From positions 1 through 64,000 of the forward strand of contig NZ_RHOC01000007.1 of assembly GCF_003946145.1 (NCBI RefSeq): a DNA stretch of 64,000 nucleotides. The letters run 5' to 3'. Within the stretch, counting starts at the first letter, position 1. The number at the start of each line of letters is the position of its first letter. Source of the DNA: Levilactobacillus huananensis (GTDB taxonomy: Bacteria; Bacillota; Bacilli; Lactobacillales; Lactobacillaceae). The notes under the pieces are model-generated. The model did no database searches. It saw only the letters and a list, made by a program, of their open reading frames with translations, and had not been told where the DNA came from. Of this stretch, positions 1-8,853 are shown piece after piece. Position numbers and translations under genes: made by a program.

Positions 1-60
1 GAAGAAGCCGGTATGCTTAAGCTTGTGAAATGATAAATTCGCGGAATTTAATTTACACCA
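1..60 (+). other. Truncated 3' end of an upstream gene, possibly an insertion sequence end
   Basis: The first 33 bases read through in frame 1 to a TGA stop (ending EEAGMLKLVK). They are followed by AT-rich sequence containing TTTACACCAACATTTTGGAC. Stretches of this kind resemble the terminal repeat regions of IS256-type elements in lactobacilli, as far as I remember them. The transposase itself would lie outside the window, so this is only a guess; it could equally be the end of an ordinary gene. Confidence 0.25.
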
Positions 61-94
61 ACATTTTGGACTTGACCACTTCTTAGACATGCAA

Positions 95-156
95 AACACC
101 CTTTCGAAACTATTTTTTTGGTTGGTAGCCGCTAAATAGTATATCGAAAGGGTGTT
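95..156. repeat. Long inverted repeat (hairpin)
   Basis: AACACCCTTTCGA plus ACTATTT is repeated in inverted form as AAATAGT plus TCGAAAGGGTGTT, with only a small bulge and about 14 loop bases. No long U-run follows on the plus strand, so it is not a convincing terminator. It may belong to the mobile-element end just upstream. Confidence 0.6.
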
Positions 157-180
157 CTGGGCTAAAGCCATTTTCACCCC

Positions 181-197
181 CACAAGTAAAACTTGTG
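181..197. repeat. Short perfect hairpin
   Basis: CACAAGT and ACTTGTG flank a 3-base loop. It sits between the long inverted repeat and the terminator at 221-272. I see no U-run after it and assign no function. Confidence 0.4.
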
Positions 198-220
198 GTT
201 GTATTTAACCTATTAACTCA

Positions 221-272
221 AAAATCAGTTTTTTCAGAAGGATTTTCTTCTGAGAAAACTGATTTTATTTTT
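221..272. terminator. Bidirectional intrinsic terminator
   Basis: A stem of about 20 bp (AAAATCAGTTTTTTCAGAAG against its near-complement) has a short loop and T-rich flanks on both sides. It can end transcription from the left and also serve helD, which ends at 360 on the minus strand. Confidence 0.8.
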
Positions 273-294
273 TGCTATTATAGTGTCGAAACGT

Positions 295-339
295 GCGCCA
301 CAAGGCAGTTTGTTGCGCTTAACGTGAGCTAACCGCCTT
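295..339. repeat. Dispersed intergenic repeat, copy 1
   Basis: Imperfect inverted repeat AAGGCAGTT...AACCGCCTT with a GCGCTTAAC core. It matches copy 2 at 35981-36023 in the ends (AAGGC(A/G)G ... AAC(C/T)GCCTT) and the core CGCTTAAC. Confidence 0.5.
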
Positions 340-359
340 ATGTCCCACTCTCTGGGTCT

Positions 360-2654
360 TTAAATCGTTTCGTATTCATCTTCTGGAATTCCAGCCAACA
401 ATGGCGATGGTTCTACCACTGCAATCAGGCTGAGCCGGTGCATCGCTCGTGAACAGATCGTGTAGAGTAATTGCCGTTCATCCTCGGCCGCATAACGACT
501 TGCCGATGCCTGCCAAACGATAACCGCATCGAATTCGAGTCCCTTAGCCAGGAACGATGGGACCACAATAACGCCCGGTGCCAATCGTTGATTTTCGGAT
601 TGAATCAGCGTCACCGCCACGTCTTGAGCCTTGAGTTCCTCACTTAATCGGCGACAATCTTCGAGATCCTTCCCAATAATGGCCGTGGTCTCATCCTCGG
701 CATTATTGCGTTGGACCTGAGCAATCACCTTGGCAATTCCGTCAGCCTCGTCACTCGCTACGGTTACCGTTGGCAACTCACCTTCACGGTCAAAAGCTGT
801 CACAGCTTCTCCGTTTTTCAGGATATGCTTGGTAAAGTCCGTCACCTGTTGTGTTGACCGATACGACTGTGTTAATTGCACAACCTTGGTCTTATCTGGG
901 TCAAACATGGTGCTCAGTTCCTGTAAGAGCGTCCGACTATTTTCCTTGGTGAAGATCGCCTGGTTCAGGTCTCCCAACATTGTGAAGCGCGCTCGTGGAA
1001 AACTGAACTTCAGGAAAGCTAATTGGAAGGCGTTGTAGTCTTGAATTTCATCCAAGAAAACATAACGCATGTTTCGCTCGCCTTCCTTACCCGTCATCTT
1101 ATCGTAGAGATACAAGTAAGGCGTGGTATCGACCAGCTGCATATGCCGTTCCTTCAACTTCGCAATGGTCTCATCCACACTGGACTGCCAGTCGGCGGCC
1201 GTGATGTTAAATTCATTGAGGTCGATGCGGTTCGGCATATCGCGTAGCATGTGCACATATTGATTATTGATACTCAGGAACCGAGCCCGCACGATAGCCT
1301 TACGAATCGGATCAAAAGCCTTCATGACCACTTTACGTGCTAAGAATTGGAATTCTTTATCGGCAGATTCGAACTCCCGTGGGTCATCCCCATAGAGTGC
1401 GTTCAGCTGTTCACGGTCGAGATCCTCAATCGTTTCTTCCACCCACTTAGTCCGCATCTCACTGGAAATCCGGCGATTCAGAATCCGGATGAGAGCTTCC
1501 TTGGTCGCCTGTAGTCGATTGGCCAGGTGATAGTTACGGTTAAAGCCATAGTAAATCTCTTCAATCTTCTCCTTGTCAATGAACACCTTGTCTTTGAACT
1601 TGATGTTCCGGAAGACCATATCACGGCCCTCCAAGTGATCGGCATAGTTGGTCACGGCGTCAAAGAAGGTCAAGCTTCCCTTCAAGCGACTGATGCGTTT
1701 CTGTGCTAGCGTGTTGACCTCACCAAAGCGCTGTGCCAAGGTCTCAACTTCAATCTTAGGCAACCGCCGACCAGCGTACTGGTAGTAGGTCATTTGGACC
1801 ATGTTATGTTCCCCGAGTTCAGGTAACACCTGGTCAATATAGTCATTAAAAAGTTGGTTGGGTGAAAAGAGCATCACCTGTCCGGCATTCAAGTGTCCCC
1901 GGTACCGGTATAACAGGTAAGCCACCCGTTGAAGGATCGCCGCCGTCTTTCCGGAACCCGCGGCCCCCTGAACAAACAGGAGGTCAGAATGCGTATCCCG
2001 GATAATCCGGTTTTGTTCCTTTTGAATCGTCGTCACGATACTCTTCATCTTGGTATCGGAGTGCTCACTCAAGGCCGACAACAACATCTGGTCGGTCACG
2101 GTTTGGTCCGTATCATAGAGCGTGACGATCGTGCCATCCTCAATCTGAAATTGTCGTTTTAACTGGACGTCCACGGTCTGTTCACCATCAGGTGTCTGAT
2201 AGCTAACGTTTCCCAGTTCCCCATCATAGTAAATACTGGAGATCGGTGCCCGCCAGTCGTATATCAGGAAGTGATCTGGGGTATCTGAGAATGACCCCAG
2301 TCCAATATAAATGGTTTCGGGTTTAGCGGTCGGGCCTTCTTGGAAATCGATTCGGGCGAAGTAAGATTTCTGTTCCAACCGTTTCAGAGTACTAAGTTCC
2401 GTCGTCGCATGTTGCCAACTATTCTGACGTTCCGCTAGTAACTGTTGTTGTTGCCGCACGGACAGCGCCGTTTCCAATAATCCTTCATAACTGTCGGTCT
2501 TGATTCGCAAGTCATTGACGAAGTTTTTCCGGATACCGGCTTCATCACCCTCCGCGGAATCAATCCGTTTCTTGGCGGCAGTCTCTGCGACCTTAATCTT
2601 CGCAATGACTGCGTCTAAATGCTTCTGCTCTTGGGCCTTAATTGAATCTGGCAA
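360..2654 (-). CDS. helD: HelD-type RNA polymerase recycling helicase (UvrD/Rep superfamily 1)
   Basis: The 764-residue protein is an ATP-driven superfamily 1 helicase-like motor. HelD of Bacillus frees stalled RNA polymerase from nucleic acid. The N-terminal 90 residues are charged and predicted coiled coil, as in the HelD arm that enters the polymerase secondary channel. Walker A (GAAGSGKT) is at about 230-237, a DE-containing Walker B motif (FLDEIQD) lies in the middle, and a UvrD-like C-terminal half ends with the VPSFLAKGLEFD motif. Length fits lactobacillar HelD. The start is a TTG codon, preceded by AGGAGGG at good spacing; no ATG in frame does better. It is divergent from the antiporter gene and stands alone. 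UvrD or PcrA is unlikely because the N-terminal arm and the length differ. Confidence 0.92.
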   Translation of the reverse strand: MPDSIKAQEQKHLDAVIAKIKVAETAAKKRIDSAEGDEAGIRKNFVNDLRIKTDSYEGLLETALSVRQQQQLLAERQNSWQHATTELSTLKRLEQKSYFARIDFQEGPTAKPETIYIGLGSFSDTPDHFLIYDWRAPISSIYYDGELGNVSYQTPDGEQTVDVQLKRQFQIEDGTIVTLYDTDQTVTDQMLLSALSEHSDTKMKSIVTTIQKEQNRIIRDTHSDLLFVQGAAGSGKTAAILQRVAYLLYRYRGHLNAGQVMLFSPNQLFNDYIDQVLPELGEHNMVQMTYYQYAGRRLPKIEVETLAQRFGEVNTLAQKRISRLKGSLTFFDAVTNYADHLEGRDMVFRNIKFKDKVFIDKEKIEEIYYGFNRNYHLANRLQATKEALIRILNRRISSEMRTKWVEETIEDLDREQLNALYGDDPREFESADKEFQFLARKVVMKAFDPIRKAIVRARFLSINNQYVHMLRDMPNRIDLNEFNITAADWQSSVDETIAKLKERHMQLVDTTPYLYLYDKMTGKEGERNMRYVFLDEIQDYNAFQLAFLKFSFPRARFTMLGDLNQAIFTKENSRTLLQELSTMFDPDKTKVVQLTQSYRSTQQVTDFTKHILKNGEAVTAFDREGELPTVTVASDEADGIAKVIAQVQRNNAEDETTAIIGKDLEDCRRLSEELKAQDVAVTLIQSENQRLAPGVIVVPSFLAKGLEFDAVIVWQASASRYAAEDERQLLYTICSRAMHRLSLIAVVEPSPLLAGIPEDEYETI

Positions 2655-2787
2655 GCCAATCCCTCCTCGAATTAACCGGACAAACTGTATGTGAAACGCT
2701 TAATAATTCGACTTACCATTCTACACGTCTTCCCCTTATAAAGAAAGGAATGTGATTGCTTTAAGTCAGTTAGTTTCCCCTATCTTT

Positions 2788-2795
2788 GGTATACT
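2788..2795 (+). promoter_or_regulatory. Extended -10 promoter of the antiporter gene
   Basis: TGG followed by TATACT (hexamer 2790-2795) forms an extended -10 element 27 bases before the start codon. No good -35 hexamer is visible, as expected for this promoter type. Confidence 0.55.
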
Positions 2796-2822
2796 TGAGG
2801 GGATATTTTCGGAGGTGAAACA

Positions 2823-4679
2823 ATGGATCAAGTTTCTCTATTAATTATTTTAACTGCTGCGTTAGTTACCCCGTTAGTGATGGCGAAGTTCAAACTCACT
2901 GTCCTGCCAACGGCCGTCGTTGAAATTCTCGTCGGTATCTTACTGGGGCCCAGCATTCTAAATGTCGTCCATGCGAATTCAACCCTAAACTTACTATCGA
3001 ACACCGGGGTCATCTTCCTGATGTTTCTGAGTGGGATGGAGATTGATTTCAGTCTCTTCAACCGACGGAAGCGCCCGCAAACCCCACTGGCAGCCAAGGT
3101 AGCCGGTAGCGCGCCTAAGTACTCACCGGTCTTCATTGCCATCAGTAGCTACGCGGCAATCGCCGTCAGTGCCCTATTGCTTGGCTTCATTTGTCGTTGG
3201 ACCGGGCTGTTCAAGGATCCTTGGCTTGCGGCTATTATCTTCATGACGATTTCTCTCGGTATCGTTATCGCAACACTCAAGGAAAAGGAACTCCTCAGCA
3301 AGCCCTTTGGTCAAACCGTCCTGTTGATTGCGGCCTTAGGGGAAATCATCCCTTTGTTTGCCCTGACCATCTATGCCTCAATCTTTGGCAAGAGTGGAAA
3401 ATCTCTGTGGCTGCTCTTATTGGTCTTCCTGGCTGCTGGCGTTCTTTTCCGGCGATTCAAGCCATTCTTTAGCTTCTTTGAGAGCATTAACAAGTCCACC
3501 ACCCAATTGGATATTCGTCTGGCCTTCTTCCTGATCTTCAGTATGGTTGTCATTGCCGAATCCGTGGGGGCCGAGGGAATTCTCGGGGCCTTCGTGGCTG
3601 GGATTGTGATGAAACTCCTACAGCCACAAGAAGACACTCGGACCCGTTTGGACGGGATCGGCTATGGCTTCTTCATTCCGATCTTCTTCATGATGAGTGG
3701 TGTTGGCCTGAACCTACGGACGTTACTGGCTTCACCAGCTACGCTCCTGTTGATTCCTGCCTTCTTTGCGGCCTACCTCTTGGCCAAAGCAGGCGTCTAC
3801 TTCTGCCTGCGATTGCGCTTCAAGCGGGGCAATGCCTTTGCTGGAATGGCGATCAACAGTGCCACCATCACAATGGTCCTGGCCGTCTTACAGGTGGCAA
3901 AAACCATGAAGGTTGTCACCACCCAACAGTCGGGAGCCTTTCTATTGGCTGCTATCCTGACCTGTGTCTTGGGACCGCTGTTGTTTAACACTGGCTACAC
4001 CGCCGAAGCTGAAGACCTGAAGAAGTCTACGGTTCACTTCATCGGAACCAACCTGCTTACTGTTCCCGTGGCTCAGCAGTTAACTCAAGATCGCTACGAC
4101 ATCACCATGTATACCAACAAGGAAACAAACTTCAAGACCTACAACTCCGAGGTCAACGTTCACCTATTGGATTCGCTTGAGACCCAGTACGTTGAGGATC
4201 AAGGCGTCTTCGATGCCGATATCGTGGTCCTAGGCCACCTCAATGCCACCAAAAATTATGAGCTGGCCAAATCCGCTAAAACCTATGGGGTCAACCGCGT
4301 CATCGTCCGTTTCGAGGATCGCAACGTCCTCGATGAACGAGAAGACGAACTCAAAGACCTGGGTATCGAAGTCTACAACACGCCAAACGTCAACATTGCG
4401 ATGCTACGAAGCCTGATCGAAACCCCAACGACGCTACGTCTGTTGACGTCTTCCACTTCGGCCGTTTACGAAGTGGCCTTACGCAACCGTCGGTACACCA
4501 ACCAGGCTATCCGCAGTTTGCCATTCGTCGGGAACATCACCATCAGTCAGATTTTCAGAAATGGTCATTTTGTTCGGCCAACCGGAGCAACAACCTTGAA
4601 ATTTAACGACCGAATCATCTTCACCAGTAATCCCGAGACGGCTCGTGAAATTCGGCGCGAACTAGGCATTCTCAACTAG
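2823..4679 (+). CDS. CPA2-family cation:proton antiporter with C-terminal RCK-like region
   Basis: The 618-residue membrane protein exchanges monovalent cations (K+ or Na+) for protons. The first roughly 390 residues are hydrophobic, with about 11-12 predicted membrane segments and the typical Kef/NapA opening (LTVLPTAVVEILVGILLGPS). The cytosolic part has a TrkA-N-like fold from about 400 and a TrkA-C-like region from about 530. The expected glycine-rich nucleotide loop of the TrkA-N part is degenerate (FIGTNLLTVPVAQ), so the ligand may not be NAD. GGAGGTGAAACA precedes the ATG. The histidine phosphatase gene follows after 42 bases without a terminator, so the two are probably cotranscribed. 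Ion specificity cannot be told from sequence. Confidence 0.88.
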   Translation: MDQVSLLIILTAALVTPLVMAKFKLTVLPTAVVEILVGILLGPSILNVVHANSTLNLLSNTGVIFLMFLSGMEIDFSLFNRRKRPQTPLAAKVAGSAPKYSPVFIAISSYAAIAVSALLLGFICRWTGLFKDPWLAAIIFMTISLGIVIATLKEKELLSKPFGQTVLLIAALGEIIPLFALTIYASIFGKSGKSLWLLLLVFLAAGVLFRRFKPFFSFFESINKSTTQLDIRLAFFLIFSMVVIAESVGAEGILGAFVAGIVMKLLQPQEDTRTRLDGIGYGFFIPIFFMMSGVGLNLRTLLASPATLLLIPAFFAAYLLAKAGVYFCLRLRFKRGNAFAGMAINSATITMVLAVLQVAKTMKVVTTQQSGAFLLAAILTCVLGPLLFNTGYTAEAEDLKKSTVHFIGTNLLTVPVAQQLTQDRYDITMYTNKETNFKTYNSEVNVHLLDSLETQYVEDQGVFDADIVVLGHLNATKNYELAKSAKTYGVNRVIVRFEDRNVLDEREDELKDLGIEVYNTPNVNIAMLRSLIETPTTLRLLTSSTSAVYEVALRNRRYTNQAIRSLPFVGNITISQIFRNGHFVRPTGATTLKFNDRIIFTSNPETAREIRRELGILN

Positions 4680-4721
4680 AACTGCTAAAATAAAAGATAT
4701 TAAGCTTAAAGGAGAGATGAC

Positions 4722-5381
4722 ATGGCGACAGTTGAAATCTATTTGGTCCGTCACGGCCAAACCTATCTGAACAAGTACAACCGCATCCAAGGATGGTCCG
4801 ACTCCCCACTCACAAAAAAGGGTATCGCGGATGCCCAGACCGCCGGCAAACGACTAGCTAAGGTGCCTTTCACGGCGGCCTACGCTAGTGATACCACCCG
4901 TGCTAGCAACACGGCCAAGGAGATCCTGACGCGTAATGTCAGCGCCCTCGATCAGCCAACCATCATGCCAGCCTTTCGGGAAGAAAACTTTGGTTTCTTC
5001 GAAGGCCTCGACACCAGCTTCACCTGGCACACGTTGGGCAGTCCTTCAGGCCTCGATGACTTTAACAAAATGATTGCCACCCTCACCATCGAAAAGACCA
5101 AAGACCTCTTCAAAGCCAACGATCCATACGGCGATGCCGAAGATAACCAAGAATTCTGGGCCCGGGTGCAACCCGGTCTGGATCACGTCGTAGCCAATGC
5201 GAGTGACGGTGACCGCGTCCTGATCGCCACCCACAGTACGACCATCCGGAGCATTGTTTCCAAGTTCTCCGACGTCGATGTCTCCGTTCCCGTGGAGAAT
5301 GGCAGCATTACCAAGCTGACTGTTACCGATGGCAAATACCGCGTCGATAACTACAACAATACTGAAGGACCCATCGCTTAG
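4722..5381 (+). CDS. Histidine phosphatase family protein (phosphoglycerate mutase-like)
   Basis: The 219-residue cytosolic enzyme uses a phosphohistidine intermediate. The catalytic RHG motif is at residues 10-12 (VRHGQTYLN), and the second histidine lies in ATHSTT near residue 170. AAGGAGAG precedes the ATG. The short length and the neighbourhood speak against glycolytic GpmA; members of this branch hydrolyse assorted phosphate esters, and the substrate is unknown. A paralogue lies at 54595-55266 with the same QGWS(D/N)SPLT segment. A strong terminator follows. Confidence 0.88.
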   Translation: MATVEIYLVRHGQTYLNKYNRIQGWSDSPLTKKGIADAQTAGKRLAKVPFTAAYASDTTRASNTAKEILTRNVSALDQPTIMPAFREENFGFFEGLDTSFTWHTLGSPSGLDDFNKMIATLTIEKTKDLFKANDPYGDAEDNQEFWARVQPGLDHVVANASDGDRVLIATHSTTIRSIVSKFSDVDVSVPVENGSITKLTVTDGKYRVDNYNNTEGPIA

Positions 5382-5454
5382 TTCTAAACTGACTTGATCC
5401 TGACCGCCTACGGCCAGAATCACTGACTTTAATCGTGTTATTCAGAATAACTGA

Positions 5455-5493
5455 AATAGCCTCATTCCAATCAAATGGAATGAGGCTATTTTT
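5455..5493. terminator. Intrinsic terminator between convergent genes
   Basis: AATAGCCTCATTCCA pairs with TGGAATGAGGCTATT around a 6-base loop and is followed by T's on the plus strand. It ends the antiporter-phosphatase unit and may also serve the convergent oxidoreductase gene. Confidence 0.88.
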
Positions 5494-5540
5494 ATGACGT
5501 GGCAAACCACTCTAAATAATTAACATAATATCGTGTATTC

Positions 5541-6635
5541 TTATTTGTTATATCGACGTTCCAAAAAATCCCGCAATGGCAACGTAAACTGCCCGGTCAT
5601 GACCAGACTGCCGAAGTCAGCCGTTATCATCTGCTTGTCTTGGTGTAGGGCGAGCTTAACCGCCCACTTCGGGTCAAACAGGAGCTGTTGTCCCACCGCA
5701 ACTAGATCGGCCTCTTGGAGCACATTAGAGACATCCTGTCGCGTGCGAACCCCGCCGACACCAACCAATGGGATTTGACCATCTAGAGCCTCATACATGT
5801 AGGCCATCATCGATTTGTCCTGATAGTCGGTTCCTCTGGCAACCCGATCATAATTGCCAAGAGAAACGTGAATATAGTCCAATGGAAACTGCTGAAGCTG
5901 TGTCAGAAGATACAGGGTATCATCGAACCGAATCCCTGGCGTTTCGAATTCTTCTGGAGAGAGACGATAACCGACGATGAAAGGCCGTTCCGCCGTCTCT
6001 TTGACTGCCGCAAAGGTACTCTCAATCACGCGGCGAATAAAGGTCGCCCGGTGTGTACGATCGCCACCCCAATCGTCGGTCCGTCGGTTGGAATGCGGTG
6101 AGAAGAACTGCTGGAGCAGGTAGGTATTGGCACCATGAAGCTCAACCCCATCAAAACCAGCCACGATGGCTCGCTTCGTCGCCTCACCAAAGTCACGAAT
6201 AATGCCTTTGATTTCAACATCCGTCAGCTCTCGCGGTGTCTCCGCCCCTGGCCGTTCGGCAGCAACCGCACTGGCCGAGACGGGTTGTTCCCCAGATAAA
6301 GTTGCCCGAGATGTCATTCGACCGGCATGAAAGATCTGTAGGATAGCTTTGGCACCTTGACCCTGGATAGCCTTGGCCAACTCATGGAGCCGCGGAATCA
6401 TGTCATCACTAGCCACGCTCAATTCACCAGGCCAGCCTTTGCCACCTGCTTGAACGTTGGCAGCCCCAGTAATCACCGCCCCCAGTCCTTGTGACCGTTC
6501 CTGGTAATAGGCGATTTCATCACGTGTAATCTGGCCATCAAAAAAACTCTGACGAGTCGTCATCGGCGACATCATCAGTCGATTCTGTAACGTCACGCCC
6601 GATCGCAAACGCAATTTTTCCGAATAGTCTGTCAT
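5541..6635 (-). CDS. NADH:flavin oxidoreductase, old yellow enzyme family
   Basis: The 364-residue FMN-binding TIM-barrel enzyme reduces activated alkenes with NAD(P)H. Family signatures are the N-terminal LRSGVTLQNRLMMSPMTT segment (FMN contact), the substrate-binding HGAN motif in ELHGANTYLLQQFFSP, the SNRRTDDWGG segment and the C-terminal phosphate-binding GVGGVRT. AGGAGGACTTTCC precedes the ATG. It is monocistronic, with terminators on both sides. The physiological substrate is not evident; enoate reduction is the family activity. Confidence 0.9.
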   Translation of the reverse strand: MTDYSEKLRLRSGVTLQNRLMMSPMTTRQSFFDGQITRDEIAYYQERSQGLGAVITGAANVQAGGKGWPGELSVASDDMIPRLHELAKAIQGQGAKAILQIFHAGRMTSRATLSGEQPVSASAVAAERPGAETPRELTDVEIKGIIRDFGEATKRAIVAGFDGVELHGANTYLLQQFFSPHSNRRTDDWGGDRTHRATFIRRVIESTFAAVKETAERPFIVGYRLSPEEFETPGIRFDDTLYLLTQLQQFPLDYIHVSLGNYDRVARGTDYQDKSMMAYMYEALDGQIPLVGVGGVRTRQDVSNVLQEADLVAVGQQLLFDPKWAVKLALHQDKQMITADFGSLVMTGQFTLPLRDFLERRYNK

Positions 6636-6713
6636 GGAAAGTCCTCCTCATTTTTCTACTGCCTTCATTGTACCGGAGTCAGTACGTCAGTAAAAACATT
6701 CGGTTCACACAAA

Positions 6714-6756
6714 AACACCAAGGGACTGCGACAAGCGTCGCAACCCTTGGTGTTCT
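6714..6756 (-). terminator. Intrinsic terminator of the opp operon
   Basis: On the minus strand ACACCAAGGG pairs with CCCTTGGTGT and is followed by TTTTTG. It lies 25 bases after the oppF stop codon. Confidence 0.85.
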
Positions 6757-6780
6757 TGCATTGTTAGGACACGCTATTTT

Positions 6781-7740
6781 TTAATCATGAATCAACGACG
6801 CCTCATGTGCCCGTTGGGTATACATATCAATCTCATCATCGGCCGCACGGACCCAGTGACGTGGTGCGATTTCAACCAAGTGACGTTCTTTGCCATCATT
6901 TTCTTGGTCCCCATCGTAAGCAATCTCTTGGCGGGCCCGCTCGAACTCAGGGTCCGGTACGGGAACCGCTGACAAGAGACTCTTGGTGTAGTCATGCAAT
7001 GGGTGAGCGTAGATTTCGTCGGAATCGGCGATCTCTAACATTCGGCCATAGTGCATCACACCAATTCGATCGGAAATGTACTTCACCATGGATAAGTCAT
7101 GGGCGATAAACAGGTATGTTAAGCCTTGTTCACGTTGGAGTTTCTTCATCAAGTTAACCACTTGCGCCTGAATCGACACATCCAAAGCGGAGATCGGTTC
7201 ATCGGCAATGACGAACTTTGGTTTCACAGCTAAGGCCCGGGCGATCCCGATCCGTTGCCGTTGCCCACCAGAGAATTCATGAGGGTAACGACTAGAATGG
7301 TCCTTGTTCAACCCGACCGTTTCCAACAGGTCCTCGACCTGCTTTGTCCGGTCATCATCGTCCTTGGCAAGATTGTTAATATCAATCCCCTCGGCGACGA
7401 TATCCTTAACTTTCATCCGCGGATTCAGAGACGCATAGGGATCTTGGAAGATCATCTGCATCTCTTGACGGAAGTCACGACGTTCTTGCTTACTGGTAAA
7501 GGAGTCAACGTTCTTACCATCAAATAAAATTTCACCGGAAGTGGGTTCGTACAAGTGGATGATGGCGCGACCGGTCGTGGTCTTACCGGAACCGGATTCC
7601 CCAACAAGTCCAAAGGTTTCCCCTTTGTAGATATCGAAAGAAATGTCATCGACCGCATGAACTTCATCGGACTTACCGACGTTGAAGTACTGCTTGAGGT
7701 GCTTGACCTCGAGGATTTTTTCGGCATTTTCATAGTCCAT
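6781..7740 (-). CDS. oppF: Oligopeptide ABC transporter ATP-binding protein OppF
   Basis: The 319-residue cytosolic ATPase of the oligopeptide importer pairs with OppD. Walker A GESGSGKT is at 47-54, followed by the ABC signature FSGGQRQR and Walker [14 protein letters not shown]. The C-terminal oligopeptide/dipeptide transporter extension ([19 protein letters not shown]) is intact. The start codon shares one base with the oppD stop (TAATG), so translation is coupled. It is the last gene of the oppBCDF unit and is followed by a terminator. Confidence 0.95.
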   Translation of the reverse strand: MDYENAEKILEVKHLKQYFNVGKSDEVHAVDDISFDIYKGETFGLVGESGSGKTTTGRAIIHLYEPTSGEILFDGKNVDSFTSKQERRDFRQEMQMIFQDPYASLNPRMKVKDIVAEGIDINNLAKDDDDRTKQVEDLLETVGLNKDHSSRYPHEFSGGQRQRIGIARALAVKPKFVIADEPISALDVSIQAQVVNLMKKLQREQGLTYLFIAHDLSMVKYISDRIGVMHYGRMLEIADSDEIYAHPLHDYTKSLLSAVPVPDPEFERARQEIAYDGDQENDGKERHLVEIAPRHWVRAADDEIDMYTQRAHEASLIHD

Positions 7741-8840
7741 TATTGCTGTTCCTCCTCTTCTTCAACTGGCCCGGTCGTCTGCTGTGCTTGGGCCAAGGCT
7801 TGTTGCATCTTCGCGTACTTCTTTTGCCGTTCCACAATCTGAGCGGGTGGCGTGACTTGAGGTGCATCCGGATGGAGCAACCAGGTTGCAGCATAGTGGG
7901 TGTCAGAAACCTTGAAGAATGGTGGTTCCTGCTCCGTGTCGATCTTTAATGCATACGCATTACGAGCCGCAAAGGCATCCCCAGTTGGTGGATCCAATAA
8001 GTCAGGTGGCGTTCCTGGAATAGAAGGCAGCTCATCACCACTGGAATCCAATGTTGGCATGGAGCTCAGCAAGCCCCACGTATAGGGGTGCTTGGGATTG
8101 TAGAAGATTTCATCCACGGTCCCATACTCCACAATTTTACCCGCGTACATGACAGCCACGCGATCAGCCATCCCCGCCACAACCCCAAGGTCATGGGTGA
8201 TGAAGATGATTGACGTCGAAATTTTGTCTTGCAATTCCTTCATCAAGTTCAGAATCTGAGCCTGAATCGTCACGTCCAAAGCAGTCGTGGGTTCGTCGGC
8301 AATCAGAACCTCCGGGTAATTGATTAAGGCAATGGCAATCACGATCCGTTGCCGCATCCCACCAGAGAATTGATGAGGATAGTCATTGATTCGGCTTTCG
8401 GCATCCGTAATCCCAACCAGCTTCATCATTTCCAGGGCTTGTGCCCAGGCTTTATCCTTTTTCATGCCCTTGTGAACCATGAGGGGTTCGGCGATCTGCC
8501 GACCAATCTTCATGGTTGGGTCAAGTGAGGTCATCGGGTCTTGGAAGATTTCGGCAATATCTTGTCCTCGAATACCTTCCATTTCCTGCTCACTTTTTTT
8601 GAGTAAGTCTTGGCCCTTATACATGATGCTACCACTGACAATGTCGGCGTTGCTGGCATTCAAGCCCATGATCGTCCGCGTTGTAACGGACTTACCGGAA
8701 CCGGATTCCCCCACGATAGCGAGAGTTTCCCCTTTCCGTAAATCAAAGCTCACGTTACGAATAGCCTTAACGTCACCGGCATAGGTCTTAAAGTTCACTT
8801 GTAAGTTACGAACCTCTAAAATGTTGTTTTCGTTATCCAT
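7740..8840 (-). CDS. oppD: Oligopeptide ABC transporter ATP-binding protein OppD
   Basis: The 366-residue ATPase is partner of OppF. Walker A GESGSGKS is at 44-51, signature FSGGMRQR at 158-165, and Walker B ADEPTTALD near 181. The C-terminal region carries the peptide-transporter extension (YTWGLLSSMP, PGTPPDLLDPP). Its last roughly 40 residues form a charged Gln/Ala-rich helix ending in a run of five Glu, an unusual tail that I do not associate with standard OppD. AGTAGGTG precedes the ATG; the gap to oppC is 13 bases. Confidence 0.95.
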   Translation of the reverse strand: MDNENNILEVRNLQVNFKTYAGDVKAIRNVSFDLRKGETLAIVGESGSGKSVTTRTIMGLNASNADIVSGSIMYKGQDLLKKSEQEMEGIRGQDIAEIFQDPMTSLDPTMKIGRQIAEPLMVHKGMKKDKAWAQALEMMKLVGITDAESRINDYPHQFSGGMRQRIVIAIALINYPEVLIADEPTTALDVTIQAQILNLMKELQDKISTSIIFITHDLGVVAGMADRVAVMYAGKIVEYGTVDEIFYNPKHPYTWGLLSSMPTLDSSGDELPSIPGTPPDLLDPPTGDAFAARNAYALKIDTEQEPPFFKVSDTHYAATWLLHPDAPQVTPPAQIVERQKKYAKMQQALAQAQQTTGPVEEEEEQQ

Positions 8841-8853
8841 GACGTTATTTCAC

